Below are positions 36,754 through 43,676 of a stretch of 64,000 nucleotides of DNA, in pieces. How positions within the stretch are numbered: position 1 is the stretch's first letter; each line of letters starts with the position of its first letter. This stretch comes from Candidatus Thiosymbion ectosymbiont of Catanema sp. Cochon2018 (GTDB lineage Bacteria; Pseudomonadota; Gammaproteobacteria; Chromatiales; Chromatiaceae): contig WYCW01000002.1 in the NCBI GenBank assembly GCA_011392765.1, forward strand, positions 590,917 through 654,916, written 5' to 3'. The position numbers and the translations under genes are program-made. The notes beneath the pieces are model-generated. The model saw only the letters and a list, made by a program, of their open reading frames with translations. It made no database searches and was not told the origin of the DNA.

Positions 36754-36800
36754 GGCGCAACCCACAGATCAAGTCCAAACAGCCTTTCAGGAAACTTAGC

Positions 36801-37901
36801 ATGATCACATCAAAGAATCAACTGTCGTTAAATAATTCGATTTCCATAATTATTAGGGTAAGTGAAACATGTAACCTTTCTTGCAGATACTGCTATGTAA
36901 AACCAACTACAGCACACAAGATCCTCGATATTCGAATAATCGAGGGATTCATCGAGGCACTTATCAGATTTGGGTTTACTCGAATCAACCTCTACTGGCA
37001 CGGGGGCGAACCTCTCTTGCCCGGTATTAAGTATTACCGGGAGATTCTGTCGATGCTGAATAGAGTGCGTGGAAAGACAGACGCCTCCATAATAAATAGA
37101 TTACAAACCAACGGCGTGTTGCTAACAAAGGAATTTGCAACCCTCTTGACAGAGGGAGAATTTAGGGTCGGGATAAGCATGGACGGTGATGAATGTCTTA
37201 ATGAAAACAGGGTCTTTTTTAATGGCACTCCGTCTTACAAAAAGGCCATGAACGGATTGCAACAAAAAAGAGCGATTGACTCTGATACAAGTATCCTTTC
37301 CGTGCTTACAAGAAATCATCTCGCAAATATTGAACATTACTATTCCTACGTCAAGAGTGCGGGTTTGAAATCGTTTAAAATTAATCCGTGTATGATTAAT
37401 AAGCAACAGAGTTCTGATCTGCAAGTTTCCCCTAGGGAATGGGGGGGAGCGATGATAAAGCTATTTGATTTATGGTTTTTTGATGCGAATCCACCGATGA
37501 ATCGCGAGTTCAGTGATATATTGAAGAGCATGTACCGTGGATATAGCAAAACGTGCGTCTTTAATAAGACTTGTTTTAAGGGATTTCTGTCGATAGTTCC
37601 ATCGGGTGATATTTATCCCTGCGCAAGACTAATTCATGAAGATGACACGTTCAGGCTGGGCAATGTTGACGATGGCATGGATGTTGTGTTCGCGAACTAC
37701 AAGATATTGAATCGCGATTACGATAACCTTGGTTGTTCTGGGTGTAAATGGGAGCCAATATGTCATGGAGGTTGTACTGCTTATGCGTACTGGCTTAACG
37801 GCACTATAAACTCTCGCGACTATCTATGTGAAGGGTATAAAATGTTGTTTCAGCACATCCACAATACAGTCAACTATTATGCAAACAGCAAGGAGTCTTA
37901 G
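36801..37901 (+). CDS. Radical SAM/SPASM peptide maturase
   Basis: A 366-residue radical SAM enzyme. SETCNLSCRYCYVKP has the C-x3-C-x2-C cluster motif at Cys24, Cys28 and Cys31; INLYWHGGEPLLPGIKYYRE is the G-G-E-P motif; GISMDGDECLNENR fits the sulfatase-maturase-like subgroup. The C-terminal third is a SPASM domain with many Cys (CVFNKTCFKGF, DIYPCARL, LGCSGCKWEPICHGGCTAY, DYLCEGY) for two auxiliary 4Fe-4S clusters. Such enzymes modify ribosomal peptides by C-C, C-S or C-O bonds. No RRE domain is obvious. It is the first gene of an attC-bounded cassette and is two bases from the repeat peptide gene, the likely substrate. ATG 36801 follows 'aggaaacttagc'. Confidence 0.92.
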   Translation: MITSKNQLSLNNSISIIIRVSETCNLSCRYCYVKPTTAHKILDIRIIEGFIEALIRFGFTRINLYWHGGEPLLPGIKYYREILSMLNRVRGKTDASIINRLQTNGVLLTKEFATLLTEGEFRVGISMDGDECLNENRVFFNGTPSYKKAMNGLQQKRAIDSDTSILSVLTRNHLANIEHYYSYVKSAGLKSFKINPCMINKQQSSDLQVSPREWGGAMIKLFDLWFFDANPPMNREFSDILKSMYRGYSKTCVFNKTCFKGFLSIVPSGDIYPCARLIHEDDTFRLGNVDDGMDVVFANYKILNRDYDNLGCSGCKWEPICHGGCTAYAYWLNGTINSRDYLCEGYKMLFQHIHNTVNYYANSKES

Positions 37902-37903
37902 GA

Positions 37904-38185
37904 ATGAAGTTTGAGAAACTTTCACTGCGCTCACTTCAGCACCGAAAATCACATCCTATTCTGAGCAACGTTCGTCATGAACTCGCTCAGGAAGGCTGGA
38001 CAACCAATGCGAGGGAAGGCGGCGACTGGGGAGGTGGCGACTGGGTATCTGGCGATTGGTCAGGCGGTGACTGGGGATCCGGCGATTGGTCAGGCGCCGA
38101 CTGGTCAGGTGGTGATTGGGGAACCGGTGACTGGAGCGGTGGCGACTGGGGAGGCGGCGACTGGGGAGGTGATACTGGGGAATAG
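37904..38185 (+). CDS. Putative RiPP precursor with ten GDW pentapeptides
   Basis: A 93-residue peptide. Residues 1-37 (MKFEKLSLRSLQHRKSHPIL...) look like a leader with basic and amphipathic character. Residues 38-87 are ten exact-length pentads, EGGDW, GGGDW, VSGDW, SGGDW, GSGDW, SGADW, SGGDW, GTGDW, SGGDW and GGGDW, encoded by 15-base repeats at 38015-38164; a GGDTGE tail ends it. Every repeat keeps Asp-Trp; only the first two positions vary, and once the Gly. Its start lies two bases behind the rSAM gene with 'aaggag' eight bases upstream. The layout (maturase, leader, multi-core) fits a ribosomally made, modified peptide. The modification is unknown. Confidence 0.82.
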   Translation: MKFEKLSLRSLQHRKSHPILSNVRHELAQEGWTTNAREGGDWGGGDWVSGDWSGGDWGSGDWSGADWSGGDWGTGDWSGGDWGGGDWGGDTGE

Positions 38186-38221
38186 CACCTTCCCACCACT
38201 TCACGACGATGGTTTTTTAAC

Positions 38222-38282
38222 GCCTAACAAGCTAATGCACTTGGACGCGGCTTCGCCGCTCCAGTGATTAGCAACGTTAGGC
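38222..38282 (+). other. attC site closing the RiPP cassette
   Basis: R'' GCCTAAC (38222-38228) and R' GTTAGGC (38276-38282) are perfect. GCTAATGCACTTGGA pairs with TCCAGTGATTAGC with unpaired single bases, around a CGCGGCTTCGCCGC hairpin tip. This is a canonical short attC and shows that the maturase and peptide form one mobile cassette. Confidence 0.88.
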
Positions 38283-38409
38283 GTTCTACGCCCAGCGGCT
38301 CTTGTACTTCAACCAGGCATTGCGGGGAAAAAGGACACCCACTTTGTTTGACATCTTTCCCACCTCAAGCTAAGCTCCTTTCCGACACCAAAATCACAGG
38401 GAATCTGCC

Positions 38410-39498
38410 ATGACTGCTCCCCGCTCCGTTCTCGTCTCCCTTGCGAACACTCCCTGGTATCACTGTGTATGCCGTTGTGTACGTCGTGCCTTCCTGTGCG
38501 GGGAAGACCAGCTCTCAGGGATGAATTTCGACCACCGCCGCGGCTGGATTGTCGAGCGTATCCAGCAGCTTGCTGCCTTGTTTGCCATTGATGTGGCCGC
38601 CTATGCGGTGATGAGTAATCACTATCACATCGTGATACGCATCGACCGCGAACGGGCCTTGGAATGGTCGGTAGAAGAGGTGCTGAGGCGCTGGACGGCG
38701 CTCTTCACCGGGCCGCTGTTGGTGACGCGGTATCTCTCGGCGTCACGGGAGTCGATGAGCCAGGCGGAGATTGCCAAGGTTGAAGAACTTGCCGAGGTCT
38801 ATCGGGAGCGGTTACACGATTTGTCCTGGTTCATGCGCACCCTCAACGAACACATCGCCCGCCGGGCCAATGCCGAGGATGGGGTGAAGGGGCGTTTTTG
38901 GGAGGGTCGCTTCAAGAGCCAGGCGTTGCTCGATGAGAAAGCACTGCTGGCGGCAATGGCCTATGTGGATCTGAATCCGGTCCGGGCGGGGCTGGCCGAG
39001 ACGCCGGAGACCTCGGACTATACCTCGATTCAGGAGCGTGTTGGCGGATTGCCGGAAGAGGTAGCGTCTGAAACCGACTCGCAGGAGACCGCAACCGTCA
39101 AAGATTCTGACGCAACACTCGATGGGGAGCGGTTACGACCGGAGGCCGAGACGCAGGTCTTACCCCAGGCCCCGCTGATGCCCTTCGATGCCACTGCACA
39201 GGCTCCCTGGGCGGTGCCCTTTGCCTTCGAGGACTATTTGGAGCTGGTCGATTGGACGGGCCGGGCGTTACGTGCGGATAAACCTGGATACATCAAGATG
39301 CAAGAACCTAAGATCCTCATCCGACTGGGCATCGACGGGGAGCGGTTTATCAATTCTGCCGAGTGTTTTCTCAAGGCGTTCGGGACGGCGGTCGGTGCAC
39401 CGGCATCGCTCACGGATCTCTGCGCTCGGCGTCAGGCCAAGTACCTGCGTGGCATCCAGGCTGCGCGAGCGGTGTTTGTAGCCAAACAAGCGGCATGA
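38410..39498 (+). CDS. REP-associated tyrosine (Y1) transposase, long form
   Basis: A 362-residue RAYT/IS200-like protein. TPWYHCVCRCVRRAFLCGED opens it; YAVMSNHYHIVIRIDRER is the H-Y-H metal-binding motif; HDLSWFMRTLNEHIARRANA holds the region with the single catalytic Tyr/Asn; VKGRFWEGRFKSQALLDEKA and YVDLNPVRAGLAETPE are the RAYT signature. Beyond about residue 210 it has a further C-terminal domain not in the shortest family members. Flanking copies of 'aaaaaggacacc' occur at 38330 and 39508. These proteins mobilise REP hairpins. Confidence 0.9.
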   Translation: MTAPRSVLVSLANTPWYHCVCRCVRRAFLCGEDQLSGMNFDHRRGWIVERIQQLAALFAIDVAAYAVMSNHYHIVIRIDRERALEWSVEEVLRRWTALFTGPLLVTRYLSASRESMSQAEIAKVEELAEVYRERLHDLSWFMRTLNEHIARRANAEDGVKGRFWEGRFKSQALLDEKALLAAMAYVDLNPVRAGLAETPETSDYTSIQERVGGLPEEVASETDSQETATVKDSDATLDGERLRPEAETQVLPQAPLMPFDATAQAPWAVPFAFEDYLELVDWTGRALRADKPGYIKMQEPKILIRLGIDGERFINSAECFLKAFGTAVGAPASLTDLCARRQAKYLRGIQAARAVFVAKQAA

Positions 39499-39526
39499 TA
39501 GGGAAGTATAAAAAGGACACCTATCT

Positions 39527-39775
39527 ATCAGCACCATCGCCGGCCTCCCCCCTGCTGTTGGAAAAGAGTCTCCAGGCCCAGATCCTGATCCCCTTGGCCG
39601 CCAGCCTCGCCTTCGTCCTCGCGGCGGCCACACTCGCAGCCCTGTTCCTGGTCCCGGCCGTCTATGCGATCCTGAATGATTTCGGTTGGTTGGGTGCGCT
39701 CGATTCTGCGGATGACTGCGAGACATTTTGAACCGCAAAGGCGCAAAGGGTAGGATGGGCTGTGCCCATTTCGAG
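39527..39775 (+). pseudogene. Duplicated 3' end of the RND permease gene, copy 2
   Basis: From 'atcagcaccatcgccggcct' onward about 210 bases match the last 210 bases of the RND gene (33388-33600), with roughly nine of ten positions identical by eye. It encodes LLLEKSLQAQILIPLAASLA and ends with ILNDFGWLGALDSADDCETF and a stop, plus the following 'aaccgcaaaggcgcaaaggg'. It has no start and no upstream part of the pump. Confidence 0.85.
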
Positions 39776-39933
39776 AGCCAGATGGAAGTTCGCCGTAGTT
39801 GTTCGCTAAGTCGTCCGCGGATCTCAACTCATCGTTTCCAGGTGTGTTGATGGAGTGGGGCGAGCGCATATAAAGTCTTTCAAAATCAATGATTCCAGAT
39901 AAATTGTAAAATGTCAGCAGGGAGAAATATGGT

Positions 39934-40203
39934 ATGCAATTACGTGACATCTTACTCGATATTCATGCTCTTGAAGAAGAATTGCTTCGGTTTGAGCGGA
40001 AGTATGGCATTCGTTCTGAAACATTTTATGCGGCCTATGTTGCTGGTGAAGAGCCCGATGATGACGCATGGGTGCTTGATTTCGGGGAATGGGCAAGTAT
40101 CTACAAGACATGGCTCACACGTCAAGCCGAGTATCGTGACGAAGTTCACCATATTCAACCACACCCCCAGAGTTTGTCAGGGCTTATCCGAATTGCCGCA
40201 TGA
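39934..40203 (+). CDS. Small protein coupled to TumE-like toxin
   Basis: An 89-residue acidic protein (MQLRDILLDIHALEEELLRF, then YGIRSETFYAAYVAGEEPDD and DFGEWASIYKTWLTRQAEYR). It ends 4 bases into the next gene (ATGA overlap), as in toxin-antitoxin pairs. I recognise it as the small neighbour of DUF6516 genes but not as a named family. Moderately AT-rich. Start ATG 39934. Confidence 0.65.
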   Translation: MQLRDILLDIHALEEELLRFERKYGIRSETFYAAYVAGEEPDDDAWVLDFGEWASIYKTWLTRQAEYRDEVHHIQPHPQSLSGLIRIAA

Positions 40204-40769
40204 GCAATCCATTACGCACACCGGATGATTACGAGTTATTTCTGTATACCATTAGGGAAACGTATCCAAGCATTCGCCATTCAACACTCACGTTTGTCCG
40301 AAAGGGTGCGTTTTTAGGTCGGGTTGCCGGAGAACTTTGGTTTGATCGTCAGATTCGTCTCGTCGTTCGAGAACGAGTGGTGTATCGACGTCTCCCCGTG
40401 ATGATTGACTGGTATGGCTATGAAGTTTGGCAAGGAGAGGAAAAGCTGTATTGGTATGATTCTCAGCCACATCCAAATGATCCGACATTACAATCCACAG
40501 ATCCTCATCATAAGCATATTCCACCAGACATCAAACATCACCGAATTCCTGCACCGAATATGCAGTTTACCTTTCCCAATCTTCCCGTCCTGATCAATGA
40601 AATCGAAAGGGGGATAATAGCAGACCATCCGGCCTCACCTCCTGCTGCTGGAGAAGAGCCTGCAGGCCCAAATCCTGATCCCTCTGGCCACCAGCCTGGC
40701 ATTCGGCCTCGCCGCGGCCACCCTCGCGGTCCTGTTCCTGGTCCCGGCCGTCTATGCGATCCTGGATGA
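40200..40769 (+). CDS. DUF6516/TumE-like toxin with foreign C-terminus
   Basis: A 189-residue protein of which about the first 140 are native: HSTLTFVRKGAFLGRVAGEL, WQGEEKLYWYDSQPHPNDP and the DPHHKHIPPDIKHHRIPAP segment with clustered His, which fit the DUF6516/TumE toxin family. The native C-terminal helix INEIERGI runs into a copy of the RND permease tail at about 40615, read in the wrong frame, adding roughly 50 Pro/Gly-rich residues. It is unknown whether this chimera is stable. It follows its small partner with a 4-base overlap. Confidence 0.68.
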   Translation: MSNPLRTPDDYELFLYTIRETYPSIRHSTLTFVRKGAFLGRVAGELWFDRQIRLVVRERVVYRRLPVMIDWYGYEVWQGEEKLYWYDSQPHPNDPTLQSTDPHHKHIPPDIKHHRIPAPNMQFTFPNLPVLINEIERGIIADHPASPPAAGEEPAGPNPDPSGHQPGIRPRRGHPRGPVPGPGRLCDPG

Positions 40770-40845
40770 TTTCGGGTGGTTGAGAACGTTGGATTCGGCG
40801 GATGACCGCGGGACAGCTTGAACCGCCGAGGCGCAAGGGGCATGT
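40611..40845 (+). pseudogene. Duplicated 3' end of the RND permease gene, copy 3
   Basis: Starts at 'agcagaccatccggcctcac', only a few bases from the same point of the RND gene where copy 2 starts, and continues through ILDDFGW-type codons to a stop near 40821 and 'accgccgaggcgcaaggggc', identical in wording to the sequence after the true RND stop at 33597. A small tail copy recurs at 40896-40945. Confidence 0.83.
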
Positions 40846-41271
40846 AGGATGCGGTGAGCGCGGGTCAGACGTTCAGGGAAGCTGCCGGGTCCCGGATGAT
40901 TGCGTGGGTGACCGCGAGACGGTTTGAACCGCAAAGGCGCAAAGGGCGCAAAGATTTTTTGGTGCGGTTCGCTGCCTGCCTGTGCATCCCTGCACGCAGA
41001 CAGGTGCTCACCGCATCTATAAGCTACCAGCTACCAGTCGCCGGCTGCCAGCCACTGGAAGCTGGTGACTGGCAGCTGGCGACTGATTGTTTCCAGGTGC
41101 GTTGATGGAGATATTCATGAATTTGATAAAGAAGCAATCGTTGTGGTATATAAAGCGCTTCGACGTACTTAAACACGGCGACTCGTCGTTTACTACCTGT
41201 TACCCGCCAGAAGTTTTGAGCGTTGGCAATGCGGTGCAAAGCAGAGAAATTGGTAAATATTGCGGCTCAGC
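40846..41271. repeat. Repeat-rich spacer with RND tail and hairpin
   Basis: Holds 'gtgaccgcgagacggtttga' (RND tail, 40910) and a hairpin of 'accagtcgccggctgcc'/'ggcagctggcgactg' arms (41020-41085), a relative of 33795-33865. After it 'gtttccaggtgcgttgatgg' matches 39836-39858. A short open frame around 41110-41280 has no recognised family. Confidence 0.6.
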
Positions 41272-41283
41272 ATGGGAAAAAAG

Positions 41284-41523
41284 ATGCCTAAAATTGTCAC
41301 ATTAGAACTGGATGACCAAGTATATAGAAAATTCATTGGTCTTGCAGAGCATAACAATCGCCCTATTTCGAATTTTATCGAAACAGTAATCCTTCGATAT
41401 GTTGAAGAGCATGAATATGCAGATGAATCAGAGATGGCGGAAATAAGAGATAATGGCGAATTAAATCTCAGCATAAAGCGTGGTATTCATGACGCCAAAG
41501 CCAAACGAGGTAACTTTGTCTGA
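41284..41523 (+). CDS. RHH-type antitoxin, orphan
   Basis: About 79 residues: MPKIVTLELDDQVYRKFIGL begins with a strand that fits ribbon-helix-helix binding, followed by NNRPISNFIETVILRYVEE and a C-terminal GELNLSIKRGIHDAKAKRGN. This is a familiar antitoxin type paired with RelE-like toxins. Start is ATG 41284 (alternative 41272). The toxin gene overlapping its end is truncated. AT-rich DNA suggests recent arrival. Confidence 0.75.
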   Translation: MPKIVTLELDDQVYRKFIGLAEHNNRPISNFIETVILRYVEEHEYADESEMAEIRDNGELNLSIKRGIHDAKAKRGNFV

Positions 41524-41605
41524 ATTCAGAATATTTGAAACTGAAGAGTTTCTCAGGAAGCTGAAGAAATTGTCACTTCTGGCTAAGATTTCACTTACAT
41601 ATTAG
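41489..41605 (+). pseudogene. RelE-like toxin, N-terminal fragment
   Basis: ATG 41489 lies inside the antitoxin gene end. The frame reads SEFRIFETEEFLRKLKKLSL, typical of the first strand and helix of RelE-type toxins, and then stops at 41605 after 38 residues. The catalytic C-terminal half is missing. Confidence 0.7.
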
Positions 41606-41637
41606 CCACTACCCGGTAGAGGTATATTCACAAGCTC

Positions 41638-42813
41638 TCAGACCCAGGAGGGCCGGGAGGCAACGATACGGTCCGCGGCACGCCGCGCGCCCGCGATATT
41701 TCGAGCCGCAGGTCCAAGCTCGAGCTCGGCGAGCGGACCCGTGGTGAAGACACGCGGATGCCAGCGCAGATGCTCGTCGACCAACGGATAGCCACAGGCG
41801 GCGCAAGGCAGCGCGGCATCTTCGATCAGCCTATCGACCAGCAGCCCCCCCGGCCGCTTGGTCTCGAAACCGGTCGCGAGCAGAATCCGGTCCGCGCTTA
41901 AGCGTATCCCGGAGGAAAGCCTCACACGCAGCGGTTCCGAGCCAGGACGCAGCGCGCAGACCTCGGACCGGTGCCACTGAATCTTTCCAGCGGAAATAGC
42001 GCGACGGAGCGCATCCATAACATCTGCCGGCATCGATCCACGGTGCCGGGCCTCGCCGATGAGGGCGCGTCTTCTTTCGGGGTCTCTATCCCGCTGGAAG
42101 CCTCGCATCAGTTTGGGGCCCAGCCATCCGGGATCGGTGTCGAATTGGTGCTCCCGCGGCGCATGCCGACAGACGATATGCACGCGACCCTCTCCGACGG
42201 CCAGCCACAAGGCAACTTGGACGGCGGAGATGCCGCCGCCCACAACAATGACCTGTTTCCGACGCATGCCTTCGGCGAGCCGGAAGCCGAGAGCGAAGAC
42301 GTGCCGAATGCATGGATCCTCGCCGCGGCCGGCCCAGGCAGGCCATGCCGGCTGATCGCTGCTTCCCATCGCCAGCACGATGCGGGCCGCGCTTAGGGTA
42401 CGCCCCTCATTGGTCCGCACCAAAACCCGGTCGCGGTTGAGCTCGATGCGCTCGGCCCGGCCGTGCACATGCAAAGCGGCCAATCCGTAGGTCGCAATCA
42501 CATGATCGCAGTGTTCGTTGAAGAAGGCGAGCGACGGGCGGGCGTAAGGATGGGCGAAGAGACCTGGTGCGCGCCGCAGCGGCGTGCCGGCAAAGCGATC
42601 CAACGACGCGGGATCCAGATCCAGGTGATGCACGGCGGGAGAGCGCAGGTGCCTCATGCCGGTTGCGGCGCTGCAGGCGTTCCAGCGCTCGAGGAGGCGC
42701 ACACCGGGATCGAGGATGCGAAGTCGCCCTGGCAGAACGCCTGCTTCTCCGATGAGGCGCGCCGCGATGTGCGCGCCGTGGATCCCTCCACCGATGATGA
42801 GCCATCCAAGCAT
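41638..42813 (-). CDS. FAD/NAD(P)-binding oxidoreductase
   Basis: About 391 residues from ATG 42813, which follows 'gaggagtgtaaag'. MLGWLIIGGGIHGAHIAARL is the first Rossmann FAD-binding G-x-G-x-x-G; KQVIVVGGGISAVQVALWLA the second (NAD(P)); DRILLATGFETKRPGG the conserved A-T-G motif. It resembles the FAD-dependent proteins found in zinc-responsive gene groups beside zinc transporters. The substrate is unknown. It is transcribed away from the SnoaL-like gene region. Confidence 0.8.
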   Translation of the reverse strand: MLGWLIIGGGIHGAHIAARLIGEAGVLPGRLRILDPGVRLLERWNACSAATGMRHLRSPAVHHLDLDPASLDRFAGTPLRRAPGLFAHPYARPSLAFFNEHCDHVIATYGLAALHVHGRAERIELNRDRVLVRTNEGRTLSAARIVLAMGSSDQPAWPAWAGRGEDPCIRHVFALGFRLAEGMRRKQVIVVGGGISAVQVALWLAVGEGRVHIVCRHAPREHQFDTDPGWLGPKLMRGFQRDRDPERRRALIGEARHRGSMPADVMDALRRAISAGKIQWHRSEVCALRPGSEPLRVRLSSGIRLSADRILLATGFETKRPGGLLVDRLIEDAALPCAACGYPLVDEHLRWHPRVFTTGPLAELELGPAARNIAGARRAADRIVASRPSWV

Positions 42814-42828
42814 CTTTACACTCCTCAA

Positions 42829-42862
42829 CACAATTATAACAATATAACATATCATTATTACC
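42829..42862 (-). promoter_or_regulatory. Candidate Zur-like operator
   Basis: Upstream of the FAD protein start the DNA is AT-rich with 'tgttatattgttataat', two TGTTATA-type half sites in direct order. Zur operators of proteobacteria are built from such words in inverted order (TGTTATAnTATAACA). The match is partial. Confidence 0.35.
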
Positions 42863-43047
42863 CGTTGTGATAGTACCGGGAGAGATCCTGCACCATGACC
42901 GCTGTCACTGCAGGGCATGGCGTGAGCGTACGTCCGGACACCACCGATGATGGGAGTGAAGCCTCACTTCTTCAGCCAACATTCTTGATTTTGCGGCAAC
43001 TTCATCAAATCGCCTCGCCGATAAGGAGTGCCCTTTTCTTTCTACCA

Positions 43048-43602
43048 TCAGTGGGAAGGTTGATAAGGAAGCGCCGAGTGATGGATATTGATCAAGAGCT
43101 TTCCGTCCGCGCCACGGACATATCCGAAGGTGAATTCCACCTTGACTTCTTTGCCAGTGTTGGCATCCGAAAAGAAGTAATTGCCCATGGCCACGGCGGA
43201 GTCATCGTCGATGATAATGCCGGCATTCTCGAACCGGACGGCTGACCAGGGCTGGAGCGCAAACCCGTGATCCTCGGGAACCACGCCGGTCACGAAATAG
43301 GAAATCGCTTCAGGCTCAGTTAGGCGGAATTGCTGTGCGGCGGCCTTGGTGGGTTTGAAAAGCACCGCGCCCTCATCATAGCCGTAGAGGTTATCGACAT
43401 GGGCAGTGGCCAGGGCCTTGTAGTCACCCTTATTGGCATAGGCGTTGCCAATGGCGACTATGCCGTCCCCCCAAATCTTCTGGGCTTGACTCACTTCAGC
43501 CTCCGTGATGGGATTGGCTAAGACCGGCGTGTGTCCAACACAGGTAGCGGCGCCGAAGAGCAGGACAGTCAGGTTGCTTGTGGAAAAATTGCGTTTATTC
43601 AT
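43048..43602 (-). CDS. Secreted SnoaL/NTF2-like protein
   Basis: About 184 residues from ATG 43602 with 'ggaggacagc' upstream. A signal peptide is likely (NKRNFSTSNLTVLLFGAATC, then AxA-like HTPVLANP cleavage). The mature part has a SnoaL-like alpha+beta barrel outline: WGDGIVAIGNAYANKGDYKA, LYGYDEGAVLFKPT, and VEFTFGYVRGADGKLLINIH ending in HHSALPY. Proteins of this kind occur near zinc-responsive genes; no activity is proven. It is on the minus strand, upstream of the FAD gene. Confidence 0.75.
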   Translation of the reverse strand: MNKRNFSTSNLTVLLFGAATCVGHTPVLANPITEAEVSQAQKIWGDGIVAIGNAYANKGDYKALATAHVDNLYGYDEGAVLFKPTKAAAQQFRLTEPEAISYFVTGVVPEDHGFALQPWSAVRFENAGIIIDDDSAVAMGNYFFSDANTGKEVKVEFTFGYVRGADGKLLINIHHSALPYQPSH

Positions 43603-43676
43603 AGGAAGCTGTCCTCCAATGAGTAGTTTGCAGGGATCAGACCAATACGAACTGCGATGCTCAAAGTTCTTATACT

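Noticed and set aside
37956-38204. Minus-strand open frame rich in Pro/Gln/Ser/Arg opposite the GDW peptide gene
   Set aside because: It is the mirror image of the 15-base repeat; no ribosome binding site and no protein features. The plus frame has a start, spacing and leader consistent with translation.
38349-38410. CRISPR or other short repeat array
   Set aside because: No set of regularly spaced direct repeats with unique spacers was seen here or elsewhere. The only strict array, 38015-38164, is coding repeats without spacers.
41087-41305. Small open frame upstream of the RHH antitoxin
   Set aside because: No family features; the start lies in repeat sequence shared with 39836.
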